DNA of 64,000 nucleotides, taken from contig OZ038383.1 in assembly GCA_964036045.1 (NCBI GenBank), positions 115,169,241 to 115,233,240 of the forward strand, given 5' to 3'. Under the pieces are notes generated by a model. It was not told where the DNA came from. It searched no databases and saw nothing but the letters and a program-made list of their open reading frames with translations. Position numbers and translations under genes: made by a program. This document shows positions 45,791-58,618 of the stretch, one piece after another. How positions within the stretch are numbered: position 1 is the first letter of the stretch; each line of letters starts with the position of its first letter. This DNA is from Eutreptiella sp. 'Long Island Sound 2002'. Taxonomy: Eukaryota > Euglenozoa > Euglenophyceae > Eutreptiales > Eutreptiaceae.

Positions 45791-47164
45791 GTTTAATGTT
45801 GTCAATGTACCTGTGCCCTTGCCACTTTGCATTTCTGTGGAGCCACTGCATAAGCCGAGTAATCACTATGGCCTATGCACATGGGGGTGGTGGGACACTG
45901 TGTATACCGCGCGCGTGGTGGCAGTCCACGGGGACGCCGAGTGCACGCGGCACACCGCCTTGTGCAGCGCTCTCATCACTAGCATGCGTCCATAATCATT
46001 TGCCTGTGCCAACTAGCCCAAGCTAGCGCTGAAAGGATTTGCGCTGACCAACTGTGCTGCAATTGCAGGGCAACAGTCAGGGCACTAATAAAAATGCATG
46101 GCAGATATTCGGGGGCTGCGCGGCTAGGCAGGACCAGTCTAATTTCAGGGCCGAGGGGTGCGTTGAGCTCAAACTGACCCCAGCCCCCACCGACATGCTG
46201 ATTCCTAGGGCACAAGCTGTTTGGGCCAGGTAGTTCCCAACACATTCTGTTGGCGTGTCCGCATCGTGTGTTAGGGCTAAGCTGTACCCTGTTCGGGGTG
46301 TGTACAACCGCCTGCTGATGACATCCCCTGTGCTCTGGAGCATTTGCTCTGGAGTGCGAGTTCTTCTCTTTTGCACTTTTGTTTTGGTCGTAACAAGGTG
46401 TGTGTGTGTGTGTGTGTGACGCCCAATCTTTTCAACAAACTCCATAGCGTTTGCTAACATACATCACCTCTCTACAGCATTGTTCGCACTGCAGCAATGT
46501 TTGGACTTCGCTCCGCGCGGCCTTACCTCTCTCTGTGCATGACAACAGGGCTATGTACTTTTTGTCTGGTGCCGCACTTGATGAGACTCCACACGCTCAC
46601 TTCCCCCCATATGCTCTACTGACATGCCATGCGGGTTGTCAGGCAGTTCGTGTGCGCGCGTGTGTGTGATTCTCCGTGGCATCGCAGTGGCTATGCAAGA
46701 AGAAAAGGTGGCGGCAAATCAACTTGGTCTGGTCCATCAATAAAGATACACCAAAGCAGGACACGCAACAAACACGCAGCTATGGCATGTGCTCCATGAT
46801 TTACTGACCCACCTATCAAAATTTGAAATGCTGCACAACAATGTCTTAGAAGCCGTCGGAGCCCTATGACACAAGTATCCCCATGGGTGGACCATTCTCA
46901 GCGCAAAGCGCAGACCTTCACACTCTTTGGAAGATAAAGAGGGCAGGGAAGCGACCGCGGGATGGGGGAAATCTACAAGTGTCCGACGAGTGATATATAT
47001 TCTGACAAGGGGCACGGCGTGGTTCGGTCTGTGTCAGATAATGTACTGATGAAGGCCAATGTGCCGGCAAGAGCCCACACATCCCTCGCGCATATGGTTT
47101 GTGAAACACTCTCTGAAATTGGAATCTTGAAGTCGTGTGCGCCTGCCAGGGATGCGCCTAGTGG

Positions 47165-47650
47165 GCGTCCGACGGGACGGGGGGGGGGATGTCTTGGAAA
47201 TTTTGGGTGGGTGGGTGGGTGTCCAAGCAACCCCCCCTCCCGTGGGGGTGGGACAATTCCGGGTCCCCGGGTGTTATGATGCATGGAATTTGGGTCCCCC
47301 TTTATTGGGGGGACCCAGTTCGTCAGTCAGTCACAGGCCGTGGTACCCCTTAACCCCTCCCCCTTGCTCGCGACCCCTTCCTCAAACCGCAGTGATTCCT
47401 CGGATTTCTCAAGCTCCTCCGATTTATCACGTGCCTCAAGCAGTGGCGACAATGAATAGAGTGCTCATCTCCTTCAAAAATTTCTGAAATCTGGTCCAAT
47501 GCTCGTGTCTTGTGTGCTGCTTTGGTGGGTGTGTGGGTGGGTGGGTGGCTGGCTGGCTCTCCAACACCCCCCCCCCCCGGTGGGGCGGTGGGGGTGGGAC
47601 AATTCTGGGTCCCTGGGTTTTCCCAAATTCTGGGTGGGTGGGTCTTGAAA
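47165..47650. repeat. Two diverged copies of a GGGTGGG / GGGACAATTC segment
   Basis: The segments 47195-47275 and 47525-47650 share GGGTGGGTGGGTGG..., a C run, GGGGGTGGGACAATTC and GGGTCCC. The part between them (47290-47515) is unrelated. Confidence 0.7.
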
Positions 47651-47814
47651 TTCAGCCCCCCCCCCCCCCCCCCCCCCAAAATTGATAAGCACATCCCTGG
47701 CCCCTGCTAAGATGCTGGGAGCCGTAACAAACACATGCATATAGTCCTTTCCACCAGCGAGGACATTGGTGACTGGCATCACTGACTTCTTGGAGGGGTA
47801 GGCTGCTGCACCAG

Positions 47815-47985
47815 GGGTCCGCCCCCCCGTCCCAAAGGGCCTCGTCCCCCGCCTCCGGTACAAGGCACTGTGGCATGCGCCCCCCCCCCCAAAAAAAAGG
47901 CCTCATCCCCCGCCTCTGGTACAAGGCACTGTGGCATGCCCCCCCTCCCCCCCAAAATGGCCTCATCCGCCCGCCTCCGGTCGCT
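47815..47985 (-). repeat. Dispersed repeat, three inverted units
   Basis: On the plus strand: GGCCTCATCCCCCGCCTCTG, GTACAAGGCACTGTGGCATG, then a C run, three times with a 65-70 bp period. The reverse complement matches the units at 36905-37060 and 38175-38240. Confidence 0.78.
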
Positions 47986-48648
47986 CATATAATAATATGT
48001 TGTACCACAAACACACTGTATGTAACCGGTATGCTACCCCCCCCCCAACACATACACACACAATTTGCGAATGCACAGCACAAAGCGTTTTTGGCTGAGT
48101 GAAAACTCCTCATCAGTTGGTCATCAGACAAGACAGACAAGACAAACAGAGCATGTCCGACGCCAATAGACGCCTTTCTGTAGGTGCAACAAGAGGAGCA
48201 TGTCCGGCTGCAGCCCGCCTCAGCGTCAGCTGTGGAGACGGGACAGGTAGCATTGCTTTGCTCACAGCAGTGCCACATTTGATAGGGTCAGATCATTCCC
48301 CGCCCCGCCCCGCAACTGCAGGTTCTGCCCTGCCCAGCCACGCCCTGCCCAGCCTCGTCTCAGTCCTGCCTCGGTCCAGGCCCGCCGCCCAGCAACTCTT
48401 TATGCGCGCCTACTTTAGCCCCCCGAGGATTGTGGTACACTGAAAGTCGACCTACAGATTACGTCTCAATGGAAAGAAGCAGAGGAAAACATACAGTCAG
48501 CAGGAGTAAACCGTTACCGGTGTCCTACACACACACATTGTGCTGTCTGCAAAGGCAAGCAGCGTCGGCAGAGCTTGCTTGTTTCGGGTACTCAATGCAT
48601 GCAATGTCCAGATTCCATGCTCCATTTATGCCATCAACAGCCATCCAC

Positions 48649-48739
48649 ACACAGACACACACACACACGCATACGCACACACACACACAATGTCACACAC
48701 ACAATGTCACACACACACACATACACACATACACACACA
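48649..48739. repeat. (CA)n microsatellite with ACAATGTC interruptions
   Basis: The CA array is broken by ACACACAATGTCACACAC twice, an interruption also found at 51799-51830 in the larger CA array. Confidence 0.93.
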
Positions 48740-48808
48740 ACCCCCCCGGAAGGCCCCTCGTCACCAGCCATTCACTGGCCCGTTCATTACTGTTGGCGAG
48801 CAGGAGAC

Positions 48809-49357
48809 CTGGACTGAGACGCCGTCCGATTGCCGGTCGTCGCGGTCGGTGTCTCTATCGCCGACAGTGTGCCACTGCCGGACGGCGTCGGACTCAGGGA
48901 CGAGCTCGGGGTCCCGGTGGTTGAGGGCCATCGGGTCCGGGTCGCAGACCGCGAGCACGAGGCAGTCCGTGGGCGGGAGGCGGACCATGACCGGGTGCCC
49001 GAGGCACTGGGGCTGCGGGTGCAGGACCGGGACGGGGACTCGATGGCGCTGGCCGTGGGGGTGGCGCTTGTGAGGGACACGGTGAGGGAGTGGGAGGACC
49101 GCGTGAAGGGGGAGGGGCTGAGGGACGCGGAGGCGCAGGCGGTGCCGGTGGAGGTGGCGGTGAGGGTGAGGGTGGCGCCGTGGGAGCGCGACGGCGTCGT
49201 GGAGGGGGACCCGCTGGGGCTGAAGGTGCGGGTGGGGGCGGGGGTGCGGGAGGGGGACGGGGGGGAGCGGGTGGGGGAGCGGGTGAAGGACGCGGTGCGC
49301 GTGGGACTGACGGAGGGCAGGGCCGTGCGGCTGGGGCTTGCAGAGCGTGAGGCGGTC
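48809..49357 (-). CDS. Exon 3: Ser/Thr-alternating mucin-like stalk
   Basis: The acceptor GTCCTCAG|G supplies the third base of an Arg codon shared with exon 2. It encodes 182 codons of (S/T)-x sequence, starting TASRSASPSRTALPSV, with a Pro-rich middle. It ends TASQS plus AG at donor CAG|GTCTCC (phase 2). Exons 2 and 3 share start and end phase style and CAG|GTCT donors, so they may be duplicates of each other. It is extracellular in the model. Confidence 0.82.
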
Positions 49358-49713
49358 CTGAGGACAACGAGAGGCAGCGCACGACACTCCGTCGCACTCG
49401 GCACGGGCCCCGTCCCACTTTTCTTGTCGTTGTTCTGCCGCGTGTGAGCCCCCCCCCCAAATAGACCGACCCGCCCTGATCCAGAGGCCCATGGGGCCGT
49501 GCACTACACGGCACACGGAGGTCTGTGCCCCAGTGCCCCCTTGTCCGCACCCACGTCGACGCACGTGCACGTGTGGAGGGGGGGGCGGCATGGCGGGGAA
49601 CGGGCCGCGTGCGCGCCCGACGCGAGCCCCGCGCGCGCACTACACCGAGCCCCTCCCTCGCGGTGCCCCTTGAACAGAGCACCCGCCAGTCCCTCGACCC
49701 CCGCGACGCAGAC

Positions 49714-51700
49714 CTGGAGGGGCTCAGAGTCACGTTCGCCGTGGGCGTTGCAGAGCACGTCACGCTACACGACCGCGTCGCGGAGCCGGTCCACGCGGTC
49801 GTCCGGGTGCCGGTGGCGCTACGCGTGCCCGTCCACGTGCGGGTGGGCGCCGGAGTGCCGCTCCCGCTGGCGGTGGGGGACCGCGTGTGCGATGCCGTGA
49901 GGGACCGCGTGCGCTTGCGCGTGGCGGAGGGGGAGGCGGGGCGCGTCGGCGACGCGGAGGGAGAGGCCGTGGGGACACGGGACCGGGTCAGGGTCACGGA
50001 GGGGGACGCGGTGGGGGACACTGCGGGGGTGGGGGGCGAGGGGGTGCGGCTGAGGGAAGGGGAGGGGGTCCGGGTTTGTGTAGTGAGTGTGGGGGTGGGG
50101 GTGAGGGAGGGCGGAGAGGGGGTTGGGGTGCCGTCGGGGCTGGGGGTTGGGGGCGAGGGGGTGCAGGTGGTGATGGACCACGAGGGCCCGGAGGGGGTGG
50201 GGGTGGGGGTGCCGGAGGGGGTCGCGCGGGTGTGGGAGCGGCTGCTGGCGGTGCACGTCGCAGTGGAGGGGCTGAGGGTCGCGGAGGGCGACGCGGAGGT
50301 GCCGGTGGCGGATCGAGAGGGGGACCCCAGGCTGCCGCTTTGGCTGTGGGTGCCAGTGGTGGCGGTGGGGGTGTGGGTGCGGGAGGGCGTGGGCGTGCCC
50401 GTGGGGGTCGGGGTGGCGGAGGAGGGGGCGGTGAGGGAGCGGGTCGGCGATGGGGAGCGCGTGCGCGTGCGGCTCGGGCTGCGGGCGCGCGTGCGGCTGG
50501 CGCTTCCCGTGCCCGTGGCGGTGCTGGGGGTCGCGGAGCGGCCGGTGGCGGTGCGGGTCCACGTGGCGCTGGGGGTCTGCGTGGCTGACGTGGGCGACTG
50601 CGTCGGCAGAGAGGCGGAGGGGGACGTGAAGGAGGAGGAGGCGGACCGGGGGCTGAGGCTGGGGGATCGGGTGGCGCTGGCGAGGCTGGCGGTGCCGGTG
50701 CGCGTGCCGTTGGGACTCGCGGTGGGAGTGCGCGTGCGGGTGGCAGTGGACGGTGTGAGGGTGTGGGTGTGGGCGGAGGGGGACGGGGGGGTGACGGTCG
50801 ACGCGGTGAAGCCGGAGGGCGTGCGCCACTTCGATGGGGTCCGGGAGACAGTGCGGGACCATGAGGCCGTGGGGGTGGGCGCGGTGGCGGTGGCGGAGGA
50901 AGAGCCGGTGTCGGAGGCGGTGCGGCTCGGGACCGTCGCGGTGGCGGTGCCGGAGGGTGAGGCCGTGCGTGTGAGGGTCACGGAGAGGGACTGGGAGAGG
51001 GAAAGGGAGCCGGAGGGCCCGGACACAGATGGCGTGAGGCTGGGGGAGGTGCTCTGCGACGGGATGGAGCGCGTGCGCGACCGCGACAGGGAGGCGCTGC
51101 AGGTGGTGCCGGTCCCGGTGACGGTCCTTGTGTTGCTGCGTGTGGGGGCCGTTGGAGACCGGGAGGGCGTGCCGCTGCGAGAGGGGGTGGCAGTGGGGGT
51201 GGGGGTGTGTGTGGCGGTGCACGCGAGGCTGCACGTGCCGGTGCCAGTCTCCGTGCGCACGAGCGTCGCTGTGGAACTGGGGGTGGCAGTCGGCAAAGCC
51301 GTGACGGTGGTGCCGGTGCGGGAGGGGCTGCGGGCACTGAGGGTTGCAGTGTGGGAGGTGAGGGTGTGGCTGGGGGAGGGGGTGCGGGAGGCGGTCGCGC
51401 TCACACTGGCCGCTGCGGTTTGCGTGGGCGAGGCAGTCGGAGTCGCGGTCGGTGGGCTGGCGGTGGCGGTGGGTGGAGTCTGTGAGGGACGGGCCGTGAG
51501 GGTGTGGGTGTGGGTGGGGCTCGGGACGGAGCGGGACCCGCTCGCCACACGGCTGACGGAGGCGGTGGGGGTTGGAGTGGCACTGCAGGTTGGGCTGGAG
51601 GCGGTGGCGCTGGGGGAAAGGGAGGCAGATGGCAGACTTGCGGTCGCAGAGGGGGTGCCGCGTCCACTGTGGGTCTTGGTTTGGGAGGCGGACACAGAAC
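49714..51700 (-). CDS. Exon 2: Ser/Thr-alternating mucin-like stalk
   Basis: The acceptor is CACTGCAG|GT, and the first two bases complete the Gly codon begun in exon 1. It holds 661 whole codons of the same (S/T)-x pattern, beginning SVSASQTKTHSGRG and ending NVTLSPS plus AG of the next codon. The donor CAG|GTCTGC is phase 2. The opposite strand has a 917-codon open frame over the same bases (Val/Arg/Glu-rich), which I take as a shadow because it has no splice context. Intron 2, at 49358-49713, is only 356 nt. Confidence 0.82.
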
Positions 51701-51768
51701 CTGCAGTGCAGGGGAGGGTTGTTCGATCCCGTTTTCCAGATTTCCTCGCTCTTCAAGGCCCCCGTCCC

Positions 51769-51952
<184 letters not shown>

Positions 51953-52059
51953 CACACAAACACCCACCCACCCACACCCACACCCACCCACATACCACAC
52001 ACGCACGCATGCACACGCCCATACACCCACCCACCCACCCACACGTACGCACCCACACA

Positions 52060-52330
52060 CACACGATGGGAACCACAACAAAGAAAAGAGGGAAAGGACA
52101 AGAACAGCGCTTGGAGAACACTCACCAGGAGCTGCAGGGCAGCCCTGGACGTCTTTCGCTGTATCAGAGAGTGAGCACATTGTGCAGGTCTGATCAAAGC
52201 GCAAGTGTGCTCAAAGTTCAGATCACACACCCCTACCTCGGCGAAGCAAATTCATCCAGAACAGAGCCTGTGTCATGAGCCTGCAGTGCTGGGTGCAACC
52301 ACCCAACCACTAACACATGGATCCATACAG
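52060..52330 (+). mobile_element. (CA)n-headed dispersed repeat, copy 3 (partial)
   Basis: After the CA/CCCACA array: GGGAACCACAACAAAGAAAA, GAGCTGCAGGGCAGCCCTGG, CGTCTTTCG, and later GGGTGCAACCACCCAACCAC. Order and landmarks match the copies at 30420-31200 and 44041-45510. Confidence 0.6.
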
Positions 52331-52562
52331 GCGTAGTATCAACAGGAAATGCCCAGGGGTGAGTAATGAAAAATTAACAGACCAGACTGGTTGATATCCT
52401 TTGGCCCGAACCTCAAGGGTATTGTTTGGTCGGGATACTTCCCCCTATCTAAACGGCATTCTTTGCGAGCCAGTGTGTGAGGTGTTTGAAAGCTTCAAGC
52501 CGCGCGCAAGGTAGGTGGTGCGCGAGAGCATAAACTGCATGCATGATGTCCTCTATAGCCCA

Positions 52563-52922
52563 TTAGGATGCAAAGATACAACACACAACCTTGTGCATTG
52601 TGTACCTTGTGCACCCTGTGCCCGCGTCCCCATCTGTGGGTAGACCATGCTCAGTGCTAGCTGCTCCCAACACAAGGTAGACATGATCTGGCTGTCCTAG
52701 CTCTAGAGCCAACAACACCCAGCAATCGGACGAGTAAAGATGTGTTGCATACACCCTCAACAACCATGACACATTGATTAGGGGCATATCATACACTAGT
52801 GGCCAGTCACCTTTATGAACAGCTAGATTACTGAAGGCCAAAGTGAACCCCCACTCGCGGTCATGCTGAAGCCTAGGGCACGTATGGTGGGGGACGGACA
52901 CATACACGTGCACGTGGTGCAT
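52563..52922 (-). other. Protein-like open frame, 119 codons
   Basis: It includes REWGFTLAFSNLAVHKGDWP and VYATHLYSSDCWVLLALELG. The composition is ordinary and it ends in a stop, but it has no codon bias and no splice links. It is perhaps a transposon gene remnant. I do not recognise it. Confidence 0.22.
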
Positions 52923-53010
52923 GTATCAAAGATACAGTCACACAACACTTGAAGTGAGCACACTCCAGCAAGGGTGTCGCACAACCTATGTACGACGGGC
53001 AAGGGACTGC

Positions 53011-53397
53011 CTACTTGGGGGCGTCAATGTGTACAGCCAAGCTCAAGAGATGCCATATGCGTGTTCCAGGGTCAGTTTCTCGTTTCGCCGGATGTTTCAC
53101 CGGACTAGCTAAACTCAATTTCAAAGAAGATTGGGGAAATGGTTGGAAGTAATATTCCAAAAAAAAACAGAAAAACGGGTTTATATCCGGATCCAGCAAA
53201 AGTGGGCTAAAAATCTTGTCAAAGAAGAGGTCTGTTGCTGGCCAAGGTACCCCTAGGTGCATGTACACATTGACATCCCCAAGGCCTAGTGGCTCCTTCG
53301 AAACCAACGAACCATTATCACGAGACTGCATATGTGAGAACAAAGGGGCCCCCATTCGGCCAAAGAGGAAACCCCTCCTCGGAGATTTGCAAGTCAT
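53011..53397 (-). other. Protein-like open frame, 128 codons
   Basis: It includes GDVNVYMHLGVPWPATDLFF and DKIFSPLLLDPDINPFFCFF. It lies just below the frame at 52563-52922 on the same strand. It may be a fragment of the same decayed element. No family is recognised. Confidence 0.22.
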
Positions 53398-53956
53398 CCA
53401 CTCAAGAAGGCGCTGCCATCATCATTTTATGTGCCTTGTGCCTTAGAGTATCAAGGTCCGCACTCTATGCAAAAAAGGGTCCCCTATTGGGGGGGGGGGG
53501 GGGTGAATCCTATGGTCTGGACACCAACTACCCCCCCCACTAACCGTTGGCTGGAGGCCCCCTCTTGGGGGGGGGGGGGGAGTGAGGGTTCTTGGAGGGG
53601 CGATGTGGGGGGGGGGGGGTTGGGGGGGTTTTGCCTTGGGGTGGGGGGCACCTCCAAATAGTTTGGTATGCAGCCCAGGTGTGATCCGACAATTTGCACC
53701 ACCCTTTGCCCCAATAGAGGGTGGGAGATCATCGGCTTGGGTATTCTCAGCCACACAGAGAACCTCAAGGAGGTGGGCTCCTGAGGCGGTCATGGGATTA
53801 GAGTTACACAATGAGACTAGACATACATAAATATAGGGGTATAAGTGTGGCCATACTAGCAATTCAGGGATCACGAGTGCTATCATCGCGCTCAAGTTTT
53901 TTATTCTTTTAGTTGGTCGAGTTTCTTGGTTACCGAGCTGGGTTTACCCTGTCGAG

Positions 53957-54526
53957 GTTATACACCCCTTTTTAGGGTCCAAGGATGAGCAACACATTTT
54001 AGCAAGCAGCAGGCAAGCAGCAAGCAGCACAGGTGGTTAAAAAGTCCTTGCGAGTACATAGTGGCTCAAAACCAGCATCCAAGTAGCTCAAAACGACCGT
54101 GGAGCAAATGCGCATCACCACAAACAAGTTTTGAGATATTTTGAGCCGTCTAGCCAGTTCTATGGCCAATTTGGTGTCCAAAAATGGCTGTTTTCGGGCT
54201 ATTTTCAGGTCGATCGTCCTGAAAGTTCAGGCCGATCGCTGGTGTGTCAAGTGGGCGTTTTCAATGAGGGAGATTCCTCTTCGGTAGCGATTGGGCTATC
54301 AAAGAAATGCAAATTGGTGCTCAACAAGGTATGTTCCATGCCGTAGTGCCATGCGGTGGTCCATTTGGAGGTGAAAATGAGCCGGTTTTGAGCCGTGTTT
54401 GAGGACGATCGTCATGACCGTGTAGGCACATCTACAAAGCAAGCAGTCTTTCTTCCACGGTGATTTCCAATGCGTTAAGAAAGACTAGGACCCAGCTCGG
54501 TCCTAGCCGTAAGTCTTGAGTCTTGA
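53957..54526. repeat. 570-bp tandem duplication, copy 1
   Basis: It runs from TACACCCCTTTTTAGGGTCC through AAGCAGCAGGCAAGCAGC and the GACGATCGTC palindromes to CTAGCCGTAAGTCTTGAG. Matching points (GATGAGCAACACATTTT at 53984 and 54554) are 570 bp apart. Identity is roughly 80% by eye. Confidence 0.88.
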
Positions 54527-55126
54527 GGTTTTACACCCCTTTGTAGGGTCCTAGGATGAGCAACACATTTTAACAAGCAGCAAGCAAGCAACAAGCAGCA
54601 AGCAGCAAGCAAGCAGCAAGCAGCAAGCGTCAACAAGCGGTTAAAAAGTCCTTGGAACGACACCGTGGCTCCAAACCGGCATCCAAGTAGCTCAAAACGA
54701 CCGGGGAGCAAACGCCCATCAACACAAACAGGTTTCGTGCCGTTTTCAGCCGTCTAGCCCGTTCTATGGCCGATTTAGTGTCCAAAAATGGCCGTTTTGG
54801 GGCTGCTTTTAGGACGATCGCCCTGGTTTACGACGATCGTCGGTGTGTCAAGTGGGCGTTTTCAATGAGGCCCGTTCTTCTTCCAAAACGATTGGGTTAT
54901 CAAATGGATGCAAATCGGTGGTCAATAAGGCATGCACCAGGTGCCACTGCCATGGTGCCACGCGCTGGTCGATTTGGAGGTGAAAATGAGCCGTTTTTGA
55001 GCCGTGTTTTAGAACAATCATCTTGACCGTGCACGAACACTTGCAAAGCAAGCGGTCTTTCGCCCACAGTGATTTCCAATGCGTTAAGCAAGACTAGGAC
55101 CTAGCTCGGTCCTGGTCGTAAGTCTT
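54527..55126. repeat. 570-bp tandem duplication, copy 2
   Basis: The second copy, with an expanded AAGCAGC tract (54571-54640) and the same closing sequence CCTGGTCGTAAGTCTTG. It contains three GACGATC-type palindromic sites, as copy 1 does. No coding frame is shared by the two copies. Confidence 0.88.
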
Positions 55127-57759
55127 GATTGCTAGAAATTCCGGATGTATTATGGATAGGAATCATTATCAACTGGACTTGGCGGGTTTGGTAGGTGGGC
55201 CCAGTGGACCGGCGAGGTTCGGTCGCGAGAGGCTCAAAGTGAGAGGGCGGGGGGTTTGGCTTGTTTGGTGGACACGCAGTTCGGCTTCCGTTGATATCAA
55301 CGTCAAATACACTTTACTACATATAATTTTTGTGCATAAAATTTTTGTGGGGGATAAATGCCGATGGATGATTCTACTCGGCGGTTGGAAGCCACGCCCT
55401 TGGCGATGTGGTGATGTGGTGGTGGTGCATCGTCAATATGCCGTCGAAACCATGATCAACGTCACTGAGTTTAAAGGGTAGATTTGATGGTATCGAGAGA
55501 CCAACACCATTGGTGGCCCCGGACCACACGCCATGACGGTACATCACCCCTCCCCGCTTACACCACACTTGCACAAGCCTTCTCCCCAAACGTTTTCAGG
55601 AAGGGAAGGGAAGGGAAGGGCCTAAGACCAAGAGTGGCTCCTTGGAACACATTAAGTTGGGGCTGAGCTCAAGGGCGGGATCTTCAATGAGCAACAAAGG
55701 ACGTTTTTATAGCGCTCGTCTTGCCCGCTTTGGCACTCAAAGCACTGTTACACACCCCCATAGGTTTCGTTTAGCTGAGTTTGGCATATTCTTAGGTGCC
55801 CAAATCGCCCACGAATCTTGAATATCTTCAACATATCGTTCAATTAGGACCTAGGACCAAGACATATCCCCAAACGGAAAGGGGTCTATCCATATCACCT
55901 AGGGACCCCCCCCCCACCACACACACACACAGGTAAAAGGGGCGCCGCAAAAGACGAGCCCTCTGTAGCGCCTCGTCTTGCACGATAAGGCGCACCAAGC
56001 GGTGAGTATATAAACACATGTGGTTTTGCTGCTTGTGGCGCCTTCGGCGCCCATGGACTTAGGCTAGTACCTTTGACAACTAACTGTTGGCCGGAGGCCC
56101 CTTTGGGGGGGGGGGGGTTGCCATCCTAGGACCCGCGGAGTCGACCCCCCCCCCCGGGGTCCCCTCATACAAATACTTGACAAGCGGCTCCACAGTTTTG
56201 AAGCGGGCTGAACCACGTTATTATTCAGCATTTTGAACTGCAGGTGCTTGGCGAGCAAGTCATGGGGCATGTGCCACAATTTATCATAGTTTGCCACTCC
56301 CACCTTGTCAAGCTTTGAGCACTCGGGATAGATGGACCAAACAAGCTCAATCTAACTCCGCCATTTCCCCTTATATGGCCAGGCTATTACTTTGTCAAAT
56401 GCGAGATGGATTTGGGGGCAATGCTATCAAATTGCTCTTTGACAGTCGGCCTTGGCAAGGCTATGTGTGAACTAGAAATCGTGTGTGTCTTTGGTTTGCG
56501 ACATGTGTGGCTCGTGCTGCGATACACAATTATTTGCATTGTAGTGGTGGTGCCGATGACACCCAAATACCTCCGGAACCCGATCTCCCCATTATGCAAG
56601 TTTTTACCTTGCCGTTATATAGAGAATGCACAGTTTGCCATCAAGGTTGCGCTCTAGTTGCATATGGTGGACAGCCCGTCTAATAGACCTATCCAATCCC
56701 ACTTGTTTTATCCCATCATATATCCCAAAAGTTCTCGGCGATCATAAATTTACAGACTTTGCCCCATACCCACCGGAGGATAACCCCAAAATACCCGTGA
56801 CATTTGGTCAACAACACGTACATTCTAGTATGCTACCAGGAATGTAGCAAGTTCCACAACTAGCACGGCACCTTCCTTGATTCCGGGAACACTTGGGGGA
56901 GGGGGGCAGAACATGCAAGCACACCAAGTGAACACAGTCTGTGATACCAACAATTTCTTTGTCATGCGCCTTGGAGTGTCACACCGGGACCACGTCATCA
57001 CATTGCATGTCTCGTACCATACTAAATCCTAAGCCTTGGGGCATGAATTGGACACGGTGGCATGCACATTGTGGAAATAGCTGGCTTTGCTTCATGACGC
57101 GACACCGGGAAACCGATCTGAATTCATGATTCTTTGAGCCCACTATCCATACCATATGTATCATAGCTTGTATCCCATACCCCCGCGGTTTTGCATCAAA
57201 AAGGATTCAACATGTCATATCCGTAATTGTTGCAGCCTTATTGTAGTGAGGTTGGGCACGATAATCATGCAAAACAAGTGGTGTGGTATACATACTCACG
57301 TAGTTGTGTCCCTTAACATATTTTGTAGTGTTGTTACTCAGTGTATGTCCCTCGGCCGCTTTGCTTGCCACATCTAAGCCAGGGCAAGTGATATTGTTTG
57401 TGCCAGATATACCGATTGCTCGGTGTTGGTGTCGTTATTTTTTCACATGTTCCAAGTGGAATGCCCTTTAATGCCCATGGATGCAGGTCTAAGCCGCACT
57501 TCCGCTCCTGCCTAAAAAAGCACCCAGCAGTACTGGACAGGGATGATAACCCAGTTGCAGAATTTGGTGGTAAGCAAGAGGGAGTGAAATGAAGGCGAAT
57601 CAGCAGCATCCTTCGCGTTTGTGTAAAGAGTGCCCGCATGGGGAGGGTAGGTTGTCTGTCCTGTGTACCACATGCCACCCCCCCCCCACACACACACACG
57701 CTCAGTGAGGGGAACAAGAACCCCACGACACACACACAGACATACAATTCTCTCCTCCT

Positions 57760-57882
57760 TTTGGACCGCTCATGTGACCGCCCTGACTCATGGGTGGCAA
57801 CCTGCCAAGCGTCGAATGGCAATCTGCATTGGGATGTGCAGAACTCACAAACAATGCAGATCACTGTGGTGGCTTGTTCCAA
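57760..57882 (-). pseudogene. Fragment with a matrin/U1-type zinc-finger-like pattern
   Basis: The minus strand reads CIVCEFCTSQCRLPFDAWQV then ATHESGRSHERS, which has C-x2-C, 15 residues, then H-x5-H. That spacing fits matrin/U1-type C2H2 fingers. The frame goes on to CA-repeat-derived sequence and shows no other domain. It is probably a gene fragment; chance cannot be excluded. Confidence 0.3.
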
Positions 57883-57958
57883 GGCTTAGTGTTGAGGCTT
57901 AATAGCAGTTGTCGCGGGAAAGTGCAGAGATGGTGGCACAAATGGGGGGCTTCCGCTT

Positions 57959-58537
57959 TTGGGGGGATGGGTGCGAAAACAAAGTGATTCGGCGAATTTT
58001 CCTGGTCGACCCCCCTCCCCAAATTGGTGGCCCCTCTTTGTCTCCGTCTGGGAAAGCTGGCAGCACTGCCATGGGGTATTCTCGGGCGGTCCTATCTATG
58101 AGGACAACTCACCCGCACGCTCATGCATGATAATCGGTGTCAAAGCCCATGCTCGAAGTCTCAAACACGGGGTGTTTAGGAGAGTGCTTCGAGGCCGTGG
58201 GCTGCCATGGGGTACTGAGATCATGGCATGCAGAAGTCACTGCACTGCAGCACTTACCAAAGCCCTGACAGCACTGCCCTTGGCAGAAGCACACGCCCCA
58301 TTAGGGAAGGCGAGCGTCTGGCAGACGGCTGTTGCAATGAAGATCCCATGCCTGCAGAACATCTTCGACCACCAAAACTGGGGGCTGTATGACAGCCCTT
58401 GGGAATTCCTAATGAGTGCGGGGGCAGTCCCCCAAGGGGCACCTCACCATCAAACCCCATCCTGGGCAGACACACACGCACACCTGCACGCAAATGCAAG
58501 CACAGACCTCATCTCCAGCCCTGCCTGCAGGCGATAG
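57959..58537 (+). other. Protein-like open frame, ~190 codons
   Basis: It includes NWWPLFVSVWESWQHCHGVF and HGVFRRVLRGRGLPWGTEIM, then AMKIPCLQNIFDHQNWGLYD. The composition is ordinary and it ends in a stop at 58537. It is antisense within intron 1 and unrelated to the main gene. No family is recognised. Confidence 0.28.
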
Positions 58538-58618
58538 GGGGGAAACTCAGTGCTGCACCTCAAGACTTGGCCCAGTCCCTGGCTTTGGCCTCTGCAAGCG
58601 CTTTGCCTATCATCCAAT

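Larger units (their letters stand above)
43564..48808 (-). other. Intron between exons 3 and 4 (5,245 nt)
   Basis: It contains CA microsatellites (43985-44042, 44569-44644, 45389-45414, 45681-45703, 48649-48739), two copies of a 360-bp direct duplication (44041-45022), a tRNA-like element (45712-45790), repeated GGGTGGGACAATTC segments (47165-47650) and inverted dispersed units (47815-47985). The region 45800-47150 has no recognisable gene. Confidence 0.6.

Noticed and set aside
51721-51733. B-box-like TTGTTCGATCCC on the plus strand
   Set aside because: It is 20 bp from the acceptor of exon 2, with no A box at the right distance.
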